Positions 9,266 to 18,746 are shown, counted from the stretch's first letter. The stretch is DNA of 64,000 bases from Mesorhizobium sp. WSM4306 (GCF_007003975.1 NZ_VFTC01000022.1:1-64000); one strand, 5' to 3'. The notes: generated by a model not told the origin, from the letters alone. Translations and numbers: made by a program.

Positions 9266-10480
9266 CTACTTGTCCACCTCTGCCATCACCGGGTCGAGGC
9301 TGCCCAGCACGGCGATCATGTCCGCCAGGAAGCGCGCATTGCTTGCCCCGAACAGTCCCTGAAGGTTGACGAACGACGGTGCTCGCACCTTCATACGGAA
9401 CGGTTTTTGCGACCCGTCGCTGATGATGTAAAATCCGAGTTCGCCCTTTGGCGCCTCGATCGCCGAATAAACCTCGCCCTTCGGCACTTTGAAACCATAA
9501 GCCGACAGGTCGAAATGCTGGATCAGCGCCTCCATCGAGCAGTGCACCCTGTCTTTGTCTACCGGGAAAGCGACTGTCGGCATGTCGATCTGGAACGGCC
9601 CCTCGGGCATCTGGTCGAGGCATTGTTCGATGATCCGGACGCTCTCGCGCATCTCCTCGACCCGGCATCGCCAGCGCGCATAGCAGTCGCCCTCATCGCG
9701 GGTGATGACGTTGAAATCGAGCCGGTCGTAGATCTCGTAAGGCTCGTCGCGCCGGATGTCCCAGTCGACGCCCGAAGCGCGCAGGTTCGGGCCGCTCAGG
9801 CCGAGATCGATGCCGTCCTCGGCGGAGATCACACCGATCCCCTGCGTGCGTTTCAGGAACACGCGGTTGTTCTCGACCAGCCGTTCATAGTCGCGAATTC
9901 GATTCGGGAAGATGTCGCAGAACTCCCTGATCTTGGGGAAGAACCCGTCGGGCAGGTCCTCGCGCACACCGCCGACCCGGCAGAAGGAGGTGTGCATCCG
10001 CGCCCCGCTGATCATCTCCATCAGGTCCATGACCATTTCGCGTTCGCGCATGGCATAGAGCAACGCGGTCATGGCGCCCAGGTCCATCGGCAGCGCGCCG
10101 GTGATCATGAGATGACCGGAGATACGCGCCAGTTCGGCCATCAGCACGCGGATATATTGCGCGCGGATCGGCGCTTGGATGCCCAGGAGCTTCTCCACTG
10201 CAATCGCGAAGGCCAGGTTGTTCGAGGGTGGGCAGAGATAGTCGAGCCGGTCGGTCAGCGGGAAGATCTGAGTGTAGGTGAAGCTCTCGGCCAGTTTCTC
10301 AGTGCCGCGGTGGAGGTAGCCGATATGCGGGTCCACGCGTGCGACATATTCGCCGTCCAACTCGAGGACGAGCCGCAGCACCCCATGCGTGCTGGGATGC
10401 TGCGGGCCGAGGTTGAGAAGCACCTCCCTGGTGTGGGGCGCATCGGCTTCCGGCCAGCTCAGTTCCGTGACTTCGGTCAT
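9266..10480 (-). CDS. nuoD: NADH-quinone oxidoreductase subunit D (49 kDa-like)
   Basis: This is a quinone-site subunit related to the large subunit of NiFe hydrogenases. The 404 residues from ATG 10480 begin EVTELSWPEA and contain NLGPQHPSTHGVLR, DPHIGYLHRGTEKLAE and DYLCPPSNNLAFA, plus the C-terminal FVNLQGL and ADMIAVLGSLDPVMAEVDK. A longer upstream open frame to 10567 is rejected because it reads through the nuoC end and adds low-complexity basic residues. The gene lies between nuoC and nuoE and follows the nuoC stop by 28 bp. Confidence 0.96.
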   Translation of the reverse strand: MTEVTELSWPEADAPHTREVLLNLGPQHPSTHGVLRLVLELDGEYVARVDPHIGYLHRGTEKLAESFTYTQIFPLTDRLDYLCPPSNNLAFAIAVEKLLGIQAPIRAQYIRVLMAELARISGHLMITGALPMDLGAMTALLYAMREREMVMDLMEMISGARMHTSFCRVGGVREDLPDGFFPKIREFCDIFPNRIRDYERLVENNRVFLKRTQGIGVISAEDGIDLGLSGPNLRASGVDWDIRRDEPYEIYDRLDFNVITRDEGDCYARWRCRVEEMRESVRIIEQCLDQMPEGPFQIDMPTVAFPVDKDRVHCSMEALIQHFDLSAYGFKVPKGEVYSAIEAPKGELGFYIISDGSQKPFRMKVRAPSFVNLQGLFGASNARFLADMIAVLGSLDPVMAEVDK

Positions 10481-10508
10481 CTCAAGTCCTCGGTGTGGAA
10501 CGGCCTCC

Positions 10509-11045
10509 CTATGGAATGTCCTTGGTGGCAAGGTCGGGCTGCGTCGGCGGCGGGCCTTCGGCGCCAAATGGGTTCAGCTTGTCCTTGTAGCCCCGCAGCG
10601 GAAAGTCCTTGCGCTGCGGGAAGCCCTCGAACCCTTCCCACATATAGATCCGGCGCAGGTCGGGGTGGCCCTCGAACCTGATCCCGTACATGTCCCAGGC
10701 CTCGCGCTCATGCCAGTTGGCGGTGCGCCAGACCCCCGTCACCGACGGGACCCGCGGCGGATCGCCGAGGCGGCACTTGATGCGAACGCGCCATTTGTTC
10801 GGCAGCGAATAGAGGTGGTACACCGCCTCGTAGCGCGGTGCCTCGGGGTAGTGATCGACCCCGCAGATGTCGGACAGGAAATCGAACCGCAGCGCCGGGT
10901 GTTCCTTCAGGAACCGGCAAAGCTCGACGACCATGTCAAGCGGAGCGGCGAAAGCGTGAACCCCATGCGAGAAGCCAAGCTCCTCGATTGCCCCCCCGAA
11001 ACGTTCCGCGATCAGGGTGCGGATGAGGGTCGTCTCCACGCTCAT
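10509..11045 (-). CDS. nuoC: NADH-quinone oxidoreductase subunit C (30 kDa-like)
   Basis: The 178-residue hydrophilic connecting subunit bears FDFLSDICGVDHYP, RYEAVYHLYS, the signature WHEREAWDMYGIRFEGHPDLRR, and FPQRKDFPLRGY. It is separate from nuoD, unlike the fused nuoCD of enterobacteria. The start ATG 11045 overlaps the stop of nuoB by four bases, consistent with translational coupling. Confidence 0.96.
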   Translation of the reverse strand: MSVETTLIRTLIAERFGGAIEELGFSHGVHAFAAPLDMVVELCRFLKEHPALRFDFLSDICGVDHYPEAPRYEAVYHLYSLPNKWRVRIKCRLGDPPRVPSVTGVWRTANWHEREAWDMYGIRFEGHPDLRRIYMWEGFEGFPQRKDFPLRGYKDKLNPFGAEGPPPTQPDLATKDIP

Positions 11046-11545
11046 GGCACCGCGACCCGGTCCAGAGGCGTCCCGGCAAGCGCCCTGGATTTCTTGATCT
11101 TCTCCTGAAGCAGAAGGAAGCCATGCATCAGCGCCTCGGGCCGCGGCGGGCAGCCGGGCACATGCACGTCCACCGGCACGAAGGTCTCCGCCCCCTGCAC
11201 CACGGCATAGGTGTTGTAGACCCCGCCCGAGATCGCGCAGGTGCCCATCGCGATGACCCAGCGCGGCTCCGGCATCTGGTCATAGAGCCGGCGCACCACG
11301 GGCGCGAATTTCCGCGTTATGGTGCCGGCGATGATCATCACGTCGGACTGGCGCGGCGAAGGCCGGAACACCACACCGAAGCGGTCGAGATCATAGCGGG
11401 CACACCCCGCCGAGATCATCTCGATGGCGCAGCAGGCAATGCCGAAGGTCTCGGGCCACAGCGCCGAACGTCGGCTCCAGTTGATCACGCTTTCGGCCGT
11501 GGTGAACAGCACGCTGTCACGGATTGCGTTGTTTACGCTTCCCAT
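11042..11545 (-). CDS. nuoB: NADH-quinone oxidoreductase subunit B (cluster N2)
   Basis: The 167-residue subunit carries cluster N2, the electron donor to quinone. The tandem Cys pair GIACCAIEM, the Cys in MGTCAISGG and the Cys in VPGCPPRPE are all present. The start at ATG 11545 overlaps the 3' end of nuoA by 13 bases and gives the normal N-terminus MGSVNNAIRDSVLFTT; the longer open frame upstream is nuoA in another frame. A PS/RPSPRQSDVMIIAGT stretch is typical of the family. Confidence 0.96.
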   Translation of the reverse strand: MGSVNNAIRDSVLFTTAESVINWSRRSALWPETFGIACCAIEMISAGCARYDLDRFGVVFRPSPRQSDVMIIAGTITRKFAPVVRRLYDQMPEPRWVIAMGTCAISGGVYNTYAVVQGAETFVPVDVHVPGCPPRPEALMHGFLLLQEKIKKSRALAGTPLDRVAVP

Positions 11546-11889
11546 TCCAGCGCCCCCTTCAGCCAGGCGTAGGCGAAGCCCACGAGAAGCAGCAATATGA
11601 AGATGAACATCTCGACATAGCCGACCAGCCCGATCTCTTTCAGGACAACGGCCCAGGGAAAGAGGAACATCGTCTCGACATCGAAGACGACAAATAGGAT
11701 CGCGAGGATGAAGAACTGCACCCTGAAGCGGCCTCCGGCGGCTTCGCCCGCCGGGTCCATGCCGCATTCATAGGGCATGTTCTTCGCAGGATAGGGATTG
11801 GATTGGCGCAGTAGCGATGAGACAAAAAGCGTAACCATCGCCACCAGAACAATTCCGGCGACCATGAAAAGAACCGGCAGGAACTCCAT
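11533..11889 (-). CDS. nuoA: NADH-quinone oxidoreductase subunit A
   Basis: The 118-residue membrane subunit has three hydrophobic helices and the conserved loop YECGMDPAGEA followed by RFRVQFFILAILFVVFDVE, where the Cys and acidic residues line the quinone-site loop. ATG 11889 is preferred to GTG 11916 because it gives the normal N-terminus. It is the first gene of the A-B-C-D-E-F-G block and follows nuoN after a gap of 162 bp (11890-12051), the largest gap in the operon and a possible internal promoter site. Confidence 0.94.
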   Translation of the reverse strand: MEFLPVLFMVAGIVLVAMVTLFVSSLLRQSNPYPAKNMPYECGMDPAGEAAGGRFRVQFFILAILFVVFDVETMFLFPWAVVLKEIGLVGYVEMFIFILLLLVGFAYAWLKGALEWEA

Positions 11890-12051
11890 TCGGGTCACGA
11901 CGCTGGCCCCGGTCACCCACCGAGGGCTTTGCTCAGGCCGCTACCGACCCCTTTGGGACCGGTGATGCGGGCGCCCTGGGAAGCGACTTGGGCATTCCTT
12001 TCTTGCGCGGCCAGAGTATTCCGTCGGCCGGATCATTGCAAATCCAATCGA

Positions 12052-13491
12052 TCAGCCGCCAACTGCGGCATGTTGAGCAAGCCTCAGAAACCACGCCGGA
12101 AATAAGCCGATGCCGATGGTGCCGGCAGCGGTGAAGGCGAGTGTGGCGCCGACCGCGGGCGTCAGCGCCGGGTCGAACGCGCCCTCTGGCTCGCGCATGT
12201 AGATCACCATCACGATGCGGATGTAGAAGTAGGCGGCAACGGCGCTCAGCAGCACTGCGATCACCGCCAGCATGACGAAACCCCGCTCGACGAGTGCGAC
12301 CAGCACGTAGAACTTGGCGAAGAACCCGGCTGTCGGCGGAATGCCGGCCAACGAGAACAGATAAAGCAGCATCAGAAGCGCCAGCCCGCGATGCGACTTG
12401 GCGAAACCAGCGTAGTCCTCGATGACCTCGCCCGAGAAATCGCCGTTCCGCATCATGATGACGATGCCGAAGATGCCCAGGTTCATGAACGCATAGATCA
12501 GCAAATAGAGCATCACGCTCGCGACCCCGTCCGCACCGCCAGCCGCCACGCCGAACATGGCGAACCCGGCATGGGCGATGCTGGAATAGGCCAAGAGGCG
12601 CTTGAAATTGTCCTGCACCAGCGCCACGAAACTGCCGAGCGCCATCGTCACGGCTGCAATGACCGCGACGATGATCCAGACGTTCGAGGCCGCGACCAGT
12701 GGGTTGAGGAACACCCGCAGGACCACAGCGAACCCCGCTGCCTTGGGCCCCACCGACATGAAGGCCGTGATCGTCGTCGGTGCGCCCTCATAGACGTCCG
12801 GCACCCACATGTGGAACGGTACCGCGCCGACCTTGAATACCAGCCCGGCGACGATAAAGACCACAGCCAGGAGCAATCCGGGATCGAGCGGATCACCGGT
12901 GACCGTTGCAGCCATCCTGTCCAACTGCGTCGTGCCGGTGAGCCCGTAGATCAGCGAAACGCCGTAAAGGAAAATCCCGGTCGAGACCCCGCCAAGGATC
13001 ACGTATTTCAGCGCCGCTTCGTTCGACCGCGGCTGCTGCCGCAGGAAGCCGGTCAGCACATAAGTGCACAGCACCATCAATTCGAGGCCTACATAGATCG
13101 ACAGGAGGTCGGTCGCCGAGGCCATGATCATCATACCCGAAAGCGTCAAGAGCAGCAGTACATAGTATTCACTGCTCCCGATCCCTTCGGTCTCGGCATA
13201 TTTTCGCGAAAGAAGGAATGTCAGAACTGTGACCAAGTAGAACACGACCTTGAAGAAGACCGCGAAGCGGTCGGCGACGAACATGCCCGAGTAGGCCGGC
13301 CGCACCTCGCCCGCCAGCATGAGTGTCCCCAGGGCGGCAATCAGCACGACCGCGATTGAAGCCCAGACAAGGAATTGTTGCTGCCCCTTCCGCACCAACT
13401 GCCCCAGGATCAGCAGGATGCAGGCCCCGGTAACCACGACGATCTCGGGCAGGCTCGCCAGAATCGACTGGAAAAGCGCGGCGGCGGTCAT
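12052..13491 (-). CDS. nuoN: NADH-quinone oxidoreductase subunit N
   Basis: This is a 479-residue antiporter-like proton-pumping membrane subunit. It has about 14 hydrophobic segments, the key Lys of TM7 in VFKVGAVPFHMWVPDVYEGAPT and the downstream Lys in GPKAAGF. Its start overlaps the nuoM stop by four bases. The sequence LAYSSIAHAGFAMFG is the usual NuoN signature. Confidence 0.94.
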   Translation of the reverse strand: MTAAALFQSILASLPEIVVVTGACILLILGQLVRKGQQQFLVWASIAVVLIAALGTLMLAGEVRPAYSGMFVADRFAVFFKVVFYLVTVLTFLLSRKYAETEGIGSSEYYVLLLLTLSGMMIMASATDLLSIYVGLELMVLCTYVLTGFLRQQPRSNEAALKYVILGGVSTGIFLYGVSLIYGLTGTTQLDRMAATVTGDPLDPGLLLAVVFIVAGLVFKVGAVPFHMWVPDVYEGAPTTITAFMSVGPKAAGFAVVLRVFLNPLVAASNVWIIVAVIAAVTMALGSFVALVQDNFKRLLAYSSIAHAGFAMFGVAAGGADGVASVMLYLLIYAFMNLGIFGIVIMMRNGDFSGEVIEDYAGFAKSHRGLALLMLLYLFSLAGIPPTAGFFAKFYVLVALVERGFVMLAVIAVLLSAVAAYFYIRIVMVIYMREPEGAFDPALTPAVGATLAFTAAGTIGIGLFPAWFLRLAQHAAVGG

Positions 13492-14963
13492 TGGGCGCCC
13501 CCCTTACCGTGCACCTGCGCTAGTAGATGCTTCACCGAGGCGTCGATGATTTCGAGAAAGGGCTTCGGATAGAGTCCGATCCAAAGAACGAAGACGGCTA
13601 GCGGCAGGATCGCCGCCATCTCGCGGGCGTTCACGTCGCGGATCTTGAACCGCACGCCGATGCTGGCCGGACCAAGCGCGACTTTCCTATACATGCGAAG
13701 CAGATAGGCTGCTCCCAGCAAGGCCCCTAGAACGGCGGCAGCGCCGACAGCGAGGTTGGCTGCGAACGCGCCTGACAGCACCAGCAACTCGCCAACGAAC
13801 GAATTCGTTCCCGGCAGAGCCATCGACGACAGGGTGAATAGTGCAAGAAACGCAGTATAGACCGGCGCCGCCTTCATCAGCCCGCCATAATCCGCGATGC
13901 TGCGGGTATGGGTCCGCTCGTAGATAAGGCCCACAGACAGGAACAACGCGCCCGTCGTTACGCCATGATTAAACATCTGCAGGATGCCGCCCTCGAGCCC
14001 ACGAAGGTTCAGCGTGAAAATCCCCAGCGTCACCAGGCCCATGTGGCTGATGCTGGAATAGGCCACCAGCTTCTTCAGATCGTCCTGCGCCAAGGCCAGC
14101 AACCCGCCATAGACGATAGCGACCGCCGAAAGGACCAGCATCAGCGTCGAATAATGCACCGTCGCCTCGGGCAGCATTGGCAGCGAGAACCGCAGGAACC
14201 CGTAGGCGCCCATCTTCAGGAGTACGGCGGCGAGGATGATGCTGCCGGCCGTCGGTGCCTGCACATGGGCATCCGGCAGCCAGGTATGGACCGGGACCAT
14301 CGGCACCTTGACCGCGAAGGCGATCAGGAAGGCGAAGAACAGCCATGACTGGACCTGGAATGGCAAATCCTGCGCCATCAGGGTGCGAATGTCGAAGGTC
14401 TCACCACCGTGGAAATAGAGCATGATGATACCAATCAGGAACATGAGGCTGCCTGCCAGCGTGTAGAGGAAGAACTTGAAGGCTGCATAGACCCGGCCGT
14501 CGCCACCCCAGACGCCGATGATCAGATACATCGGGATCAGCATCGCCTCCCAGAAGACGTAGAACAGGAACAGGTCCAGTGCGCAGAACACGCCCAGCAT
14601 CAGCGCCTGCATGGCCAGCAGGCTGACCATGAACTCTTTCACCTTGCGGTCGATCGCAACCCACGAGGCAAGCACGCTGATCCAGCCCAACAGCGCGGTC
14701 AGGAACACGAAGGGTGCGCTGATCCCGTCGATGCCAAGTGTGTAGGTGATCCCTAGCGCCGGCACCCACGGGCGCGTCTCGGTGAACTGCATTTCGTGGG
14801 TAGAGGTGTCAAAGCCGCCGAGCATGGCGATGCAAAGCACGAAGTCGAGGACAGTGACACCCAGTGCCATCCACCGCACCACATCGTCGTTGCGGACAAA
14901 CATCAGCGCCGCTGCCCCGACGGCTGGCGTGAACACGATGAGGCCAAGCAAAGGGATCGTCAT
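13488..14963 (-). CDS. nuoM: NADH-quinone oxidoreductase subunit M
   Basis: This is a 491-residue antiporter-like pump subunit. The conserved Glu (FYVFWEAMLIPMYLIIG) and TM7 Lys (AVKVPMVPVHTWLPDAHVQAP) are present, as are LLKMGAYGFLRF and LVAYSSISHMGLV. ATG 14963 is chosen because the product then starts MTIPLLGLIVF. Its gene lies between the 586-residue antiporter-like gene and nuoN. Confidence 0.95.
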   Translation of the reverse strand: MTIPLLGLIVFTPAVGAAALMFVRNDDVVRWMALGVTVLDFVLCIAMLGGFDTSTHEMQFTETRPWVPALGITYTLGIDGISAPFVFLTALLGWISVLASWVAIDRKVKEFMVSLLAMQALMLGVFCALDLFLFYVFWEAMLIPMYLIIGVWGGDGRVYAAFKFFLYTLAGSLMFLIGIIMLYFHGGETFDIRTLMAQDLPFQVQSWLFFAFLIAFAVKVPMVPVHTWLPDAHVQAPTAGSIILAAVLLKMGAYGFLRFSLPMLPEATVHYSTLMLVLSAVAIVYGGLLALAQDDLKKLVAYSSISHMGLVTLGIFTLNLRGLEGGILQMFNHGVTTGALFLSVGLIYERTHTRSIADYGGLMKAAPVYTAFLALFTLSSMALPGTNSFVGELLVLSGAFAANLAVGAAAVLGALLGAAYLLRMYRKVALGPASIGVRFKIRDVNAREMAAILPLAVFVLWIGLYPKPFLEIIDASVKHLLAQVHGKGGAQ

Positions 14964-14971
14964 CGCGCCCC

Positions 14972-16732
14972 CTACCGCCACGCCACAGCGAATACAGCGA
15001 TAGCCGCGATCACACCAGCGATCATCGCCAGCGCGTAATGGGTCACGACGCCGCTCTGGAGCCGCCGCAGCGCCCCACCGCCGCGCAGGATCGCGCGAGC
15101 GACGGCGTTCACGAAGGCGTCCACGCCGCGCAGATCGATCCGCAGTCCTGCCCGTGCCATCCTGTGCAGAAAGGGCAGCGCCGCGGTCTCGGACACGTCA
15201 CTCACCGCCTTCTCGTAGCGCGCCAGCGGTTTTTCGGCGAGCCACATGAAGCGCCGCGCGCCCATGCGGTAGAACCAGTCGGTATCGATGCTGATCGTAT
15301 TCTCGGGGTCGAGCGCTCTGAGGAAGATGACGAAGCCCAAGGCGGTGAACATCAGCACGCCGAGGCTCTCGGTGATATGGACGCCGGTGTAGGGATCGAA
15401 GTCGACCGGATGGGGCAGAAGCGCGTAGAGCGTCTGGGGGAACACCCCGATCGCAATGCAGAGCACCGCTGCCATACCCATCGCAACCAGCATGTTGCGC
15501 GGCGGTTCTCGCGCTTGCAGCCCTTGGTCCGTGCCGAAAAACATGTAGTACGGGAGCTTGAGCCCGGTGTGCAGGAACGTCCCTGACGACGCCATTGTCA
15601 GCGCCAGCACCACCAGCGCGCGATGATCCTGTCCGGCGGCGGCCACCACCATCGACTTGGTGACGAAGCCTGAGAAGAACGGGAATGCCGAGATCGCCAA
15701 GGCGCCAACCATGTAGAGCGTAAGGGTTACCGGCATGGTTTTGTAGAGCCCTCCGAGTTCGGTGAGCTTGCGCCGCCCAGTGACGTGGATCACCGCCCCC
15801 GCGCCCATGAAGAGGAGCGCCTTGTAAAGGATATGCGCGAAGGCATGGCTGACGGCGCCGTTCACCGCCATCTCGGTCCCGATGCCGATGCCCACCACCA
15901 TGTAGCCCACCTGGCTGACGATGTGATAGGCCAAGAGCCGCCGGCAATCGTTCTCCAGCACCGCGTAGACAACGCCGTAAAGCGCCATCACCGTGCCGAG
16001 CCAGACAAGAAGATCGGTCCCCGGAAACGCCCGCGCCAGCACATAGACGGCGGTCTTCGTGGTGAAGGCGCTCATGAATACGGCCCCGGTGACTGTCGCT
16101 TCCGGGTAGGCGTCGGTCAGCCAGGCGTTGAGTGGCGGCACCGCGGCGTTGAGTAGGAACCCGGCAAGGATCAGGCAGGTGGCGAAGCCAAGCCCGTCCT
16201 CGATCGGGCCAAAGAGCACCGAACCGGTGGCGAACCCATGGAGAATGATGCCGCCGAGCAGGGCAACGCTGCCCGTGATATGGACCATGAGGTAGCGGTA
16301 CCCTGCGCGGAGCGCCTGCTCGCTGCGCTGGGCAAAGACCAGGTAGGCAGAGGCAAACGTCATACCCTCCCAGAACAGGAACAGGGTCAGGTAGTCGCCG
16401 GCGAACACTACCCCGAGCGCGCTGCCGACGTAGACGAACGCCGCCACATGCTGGGCTGCGTGCGTCAGATGCAACGCATAGACCGTGCCGATCAATGCCA
16501 TGATGCTGAAAACGGTGGCGAAGAGGACACTCAGCTTGTCGACCTTCGCGATCATGATTTGCTGCCCGATGAACTGCGCCGCGCCGTAGCCGCCAGGATG
16601 CATCGTCAGCACGGCCAGGATCGCCAGCGTCGGGATCAGCAGCACATAGGCCTTGCGGACAGACCCTTTCAGGATGGGGATCGGCAACGCGCCGAGAATG
16701 AACAGCAGGCCGGGGTGGACGAAGTCAGTCAT
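14972..16732 (-). CDS. MrpD/NuoL-like antiporter subunit with C-terminal extension (586 aa)
   Basis: This proton-conducting transporter-family protein (PF00361 type) takes the NuoL position in the operon. It has about 14 hydrophobic segments, then a long amphipathic, charged stretch (about residues 470-560) and a last hydrophobic helix beginning RRLQSGVVTHYALAMIAGV. That C-terminal layout resembles the lateral-helix tail of NuoL. The Glu of TM5 (LFWEGM) and the Lys in TTKTAVYVL are kept. The usual TM7 Lys of the 'K.A..P.H.WLPDA' motif reads Asn here (LLNAAVPPLNAWLTDAYPEA). Sequence style is closer to MrpD/HyfB-like antiporter subunits than to canonical NuoL. It overlaps the 84-residue upstream gene by 8 bases. 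Confidence 0.85.
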   Translation of the reverse strand: MTDFVHPGLLFILGALPIPILKGSVRKAYVLLIPTLAILAVLTMHPGGYGAAQFIGQQIMIAKVDKLSVLFATVFSIMALIGTVYALHLTHAAQHVAAFVYVGSALGVVFAGDYLTLFLFWEGMTFASAYLVFAQRSEQALRAGYRYLMVHITGSVALLGGIILHGFATGSVLFGPIEDGLGFATCLILAGFLLNAAVPPLNAWLTDAYPEATVTGAVFMSAFTTKTAVYVLARAFPGTDLLVWLGTVMALYGVVYAVLENDCRRLLAYHIVSQVGYMVVGIGIGTEMAVNGAVSHAFAHILYKALLFMGAGAVIHVTGRRKLTELGGLYKTMPVTLTLYMVGALAISAFPFFSGFVTKSMVVAAAGQDHRALVVLALTMASSGTFLHTGLKLPYYMFFGTDQGLQAREPPRNMLVAMGMAAVLCIAIGVFPQTLYALLPHPVDFDPYTGVHITESLGVLMFTALGFVIFLRALDPENTISIDTDWFYRMGARRFMWLAEKPLARYEKAVSDVSETAALPFLHRMARAGLRIDLRGVDAFVNAVARAILRGGGALRRLQSGVVTHYALAMIAGVIAAIAVFAVAWR

Positions 16733-16979
16733 AGTAGTCCTCGCGCCGCATCAGCCCGCACTGATGGCCAAGAAACTTGGACACGAAGATCAGAAGCACG
16801 CAGGAGCCGAAGCCGTAGAGGGCAGACCAGCCAGGCAGCCGCTCCCACAGGTATTCGGCGTGTTCGCGGAAGACCAGAAAGTCGGCGATGACGATCAGGA
16901 CGAGCACCAGATAAAATAGCCGGCGACGCTTTTTCGCATGTCTCTCATCGCCAAAGAAATCGACGACGCGCTTGATCAT
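16725..16979 (-). CDS. Small membrane protein in the nuo operon (84 aa)
   Basis: I do not recognise a family. The 84 residues have a basic N-terminus (HAKKRRR), a hydrophobic helix (LFYLVLVLIVIADFLVF), a short polar loop and a second hydrophobic helix (ALYGFGSCVLLIFVSKFLG), ending in acidic MRREDYYD. It overlaps both neighbours by a few bases (4 with the 487-aa gene, 8 with the 586-aa gene), so it is clearly translated as part of the operon. It is probably an accessory subunit or assembly factor sitting between the two extra antiporter subunits (inference). Confidence 0.85.
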   Translation of the reverse strand: MIKRVVDFFGDERHAKKRRRLFYLVLVLIVIADFLVFREHAEYLWERLPGWSALYGFGSCVLLIFVSKFLGHQCGLMRREDYYD

Positions 16980-18439
16980 CTGACGACTCTTTCCGCTAGG
17001 GCGAGGAAATAGTCCGGGAAGATGCCCATCGCCACCGACAGGATGGCGGTCGCGACCAGCGGGATCGTCAACATCGGAATTTCACGAACGGTCGCCGGGC
17101 ATTCCTCCGCCTCCGTCCCGAAGAAAGCGGCATAGCTGACCGGGAGGAAATAGGCGGCGTTCAGGACCGAACTTATCAAGAGCACGATGAGGAACGGGGT
17201 CTCCCCAGCCTCCACCGAGCCGAGCGCCAGATACCACTTGCTGATAAAGCCCGCAGCCGGCGGCACCCCGATCATGCTGAGCGAGCCGACGAAGAACGCT
17301 CCCATCGTCCAGGGCAGTCTGCGCCCGATGCCGGCCATGTCGCTGATGTTGCGCTTGCCAGACGCGCAATAGATCGACCCGGCGCAGAAAAAGAGCGTGA
17401 TCTTCGAGAATGCATGCGCCGCGATGTGGATGATCCCGCCGACCATTGCGGCGGGCGACAGCAGAACCGCGCCCAGCACGATGTAGGAGAGTTGGCTGAC
17501 CGTCGAATAGGCGAGCCGTGCCTTCAGATCGTCCCGCGTCAGGGCGTAGATGGACGCCATCAGGATCGTGAACGAGACCACGTAGGCCGTGGCGATGCCG
17601 AGCCCGAGCCCGCCCACCAGCCCTGCGCCGAAGACATGGAACACCACGCGCAGCACGCAGAACACACCCATCTTGACAACCGCCACCGCATGCAAGAGCG
17701 CGCTAACCGGTGTCGGCGCCACCATCGCGGCAGGCAGCCAGGCGTGCATCGGCATCACCGCGGCTTTGGCGAAGCCAAAGAGATAGCAGAAATAGACGAC
17801 GGTCAGCAGCGGCGCCGAGGCGTTTGCCCCCGCCAGCAACCCGCCCGCCACAAAGTCGAGCGACCCCGCAATCTGGTAAGTCAACGCCAGCGCGGCCAGA
17901 AGCACGCTTTTCGATGCGCCCATCAAATAGACGAGGTACTTGCGGCTGCCCGTCCATCCCTCCTCGTCCTCGTGGTGGTAGACAAGCGGATAGGTAACGA
18001 GGCTCAGGACCTCGTAGAAGATCACCAACGTGAACAGATTGGCGGCAAAGGCGCCTCCGACGGCGGCCGCGAGGCTGGCGGCGAAGCAGGCGAAGAACCG
18101 GGTCTGCGCATGCTCATTCAGGTGCCGCATGTAGCCGATGGAATAGATCGACGCCACGATCCACAGCAGCGACGAGACGGTGGCAAACACCATGCCGAGC
18201 GCATCGACCCGGAAAGCGAAGTCGATCCCCGGCAGAATCTCGAACAGGCGCAAATCGACTGTCCCGCCCGCCAGCACCGTGGGCGCCATCGAGGCGACAA
18301 TTGCGAACATGGTGATCGCGGCCAACGGCGAGACGACATCGCGGAGTTTCTCGCGGTTGTTTAGAAGGAGAACTGCAAGAGCCGCCAGACCTGCGACGGC
18401 AACGGCAAGCAGCGGCCGGATCGATATCACCGGGTCCAA
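16976..18439 (-). CDS. MrpD/NuoM-like antiporter subunit (487 aa)
   Basis: This is a second antiporter-like subunit in the NuoL position. It has about 14 hydrophobic segments, the TM5 Glu in VIFYEVLSLVTYPLV, the TM7 Lys in GFAKAAVMPMHAWLPAAMVAPTPVSALLH and the next Lys in VVKMGVFCVLR, so the proton-path residues look complete. It lacks the C-terminal lateral-helix extension. The start is a TTG at 18439, preceded by GGATAGCGG and placed only four bases after the nuoK stop. It would add one pump module to the usual three. Confidence 0.85.
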   Translation of the reverse strand: MDPVISIRPLLAVAVAGLAALAVLLLNNREKLRDVVSPLAAITMFAIVASMAPTVLAGGTVDLRLFEILPGIDFAFRVDALGMVFATVSSLLWIVASIYSIGYMRHLNEHAQTRFFACFAASLAAAVGGAFAANLFTLVIFYEVLSLVTYPLVYHHEDEEGWTGSRKYLVYLMGASKSVLLAALALTYQIAGSLDFVAGGLLAGANASAPLLTVVYFCYLFGFAKAAVMPMHAWLPAAMVAPTPVSALLHAVAVVKMGVFCVLRVVFHVFGAGLVGGLGLGIATAYVVSFTILMASIYALTRDDLKARLAYSTVSQLSYIVLGAVLLSPAAMVGGIIHIAAHAFSKITLFFCAGSIYCASGKRNISDMAGIGRRLPWTMGAFFVGSLSMIGVPPAAGFISKWYLALGSVEAGETPFLIVLLISSVLNAAYFLPVSYAAFFGTEAEECPATVREIPMLTIPLVATAILSVAMGIFPDYFLALAERVVR

Positions 18440-18443
18440 GCCG

Positions 18444-18746
18444 CTATCCTTTCATCGTGGTCACTTCGTCGACCTTGAGGGTGGACTTGTTCCTCGCGAG
18501 GGCGACCAAGATGCCGAGGGCGACGGCAACCTCCGCCGCAGTGATCGCGATGACGAAGATGGCGAAAATCTGCCCGCGGAAGTCGTCGTAGTAGTGCCCG
18601 AAAGCGATGAAATTGATGTTGACCGAGTTGAGCAGCAGTTCCAGCGACATCAGCACGACCAGGATATTGCGCCTGAGCAGTACGCCCGCCGCACCGATCA
18701 CGAACAGGACCACTCCGAGCACGATATACCACCAGAGCGGCACCAT
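18444..18746 (-). CDS. nuoK: NADH-quinone oxidoreductase subunit K
   Basis: This 100-residue membrane subunit (MrpC-like) has three hydrophobic helices. The conserved Glu residues are in SLELLLNSVNINFIAF and ITAAEVAVALGILVALAR. The ATG at 18746 overlaps the nuoJ stop in an ATGA arrangement; an in-frame GTG sits one codon upstream. Confidence 0.95.
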   Translation of the reverse strand: MVPLWWYIVLGVVLFVIGAAGVLLRRNILVVLMSLELLLNSVNINFIAFGHYYDDFRGQIFAIFVIAITAAEVAVALGILVALARNKSTLKVDEVTTMKG

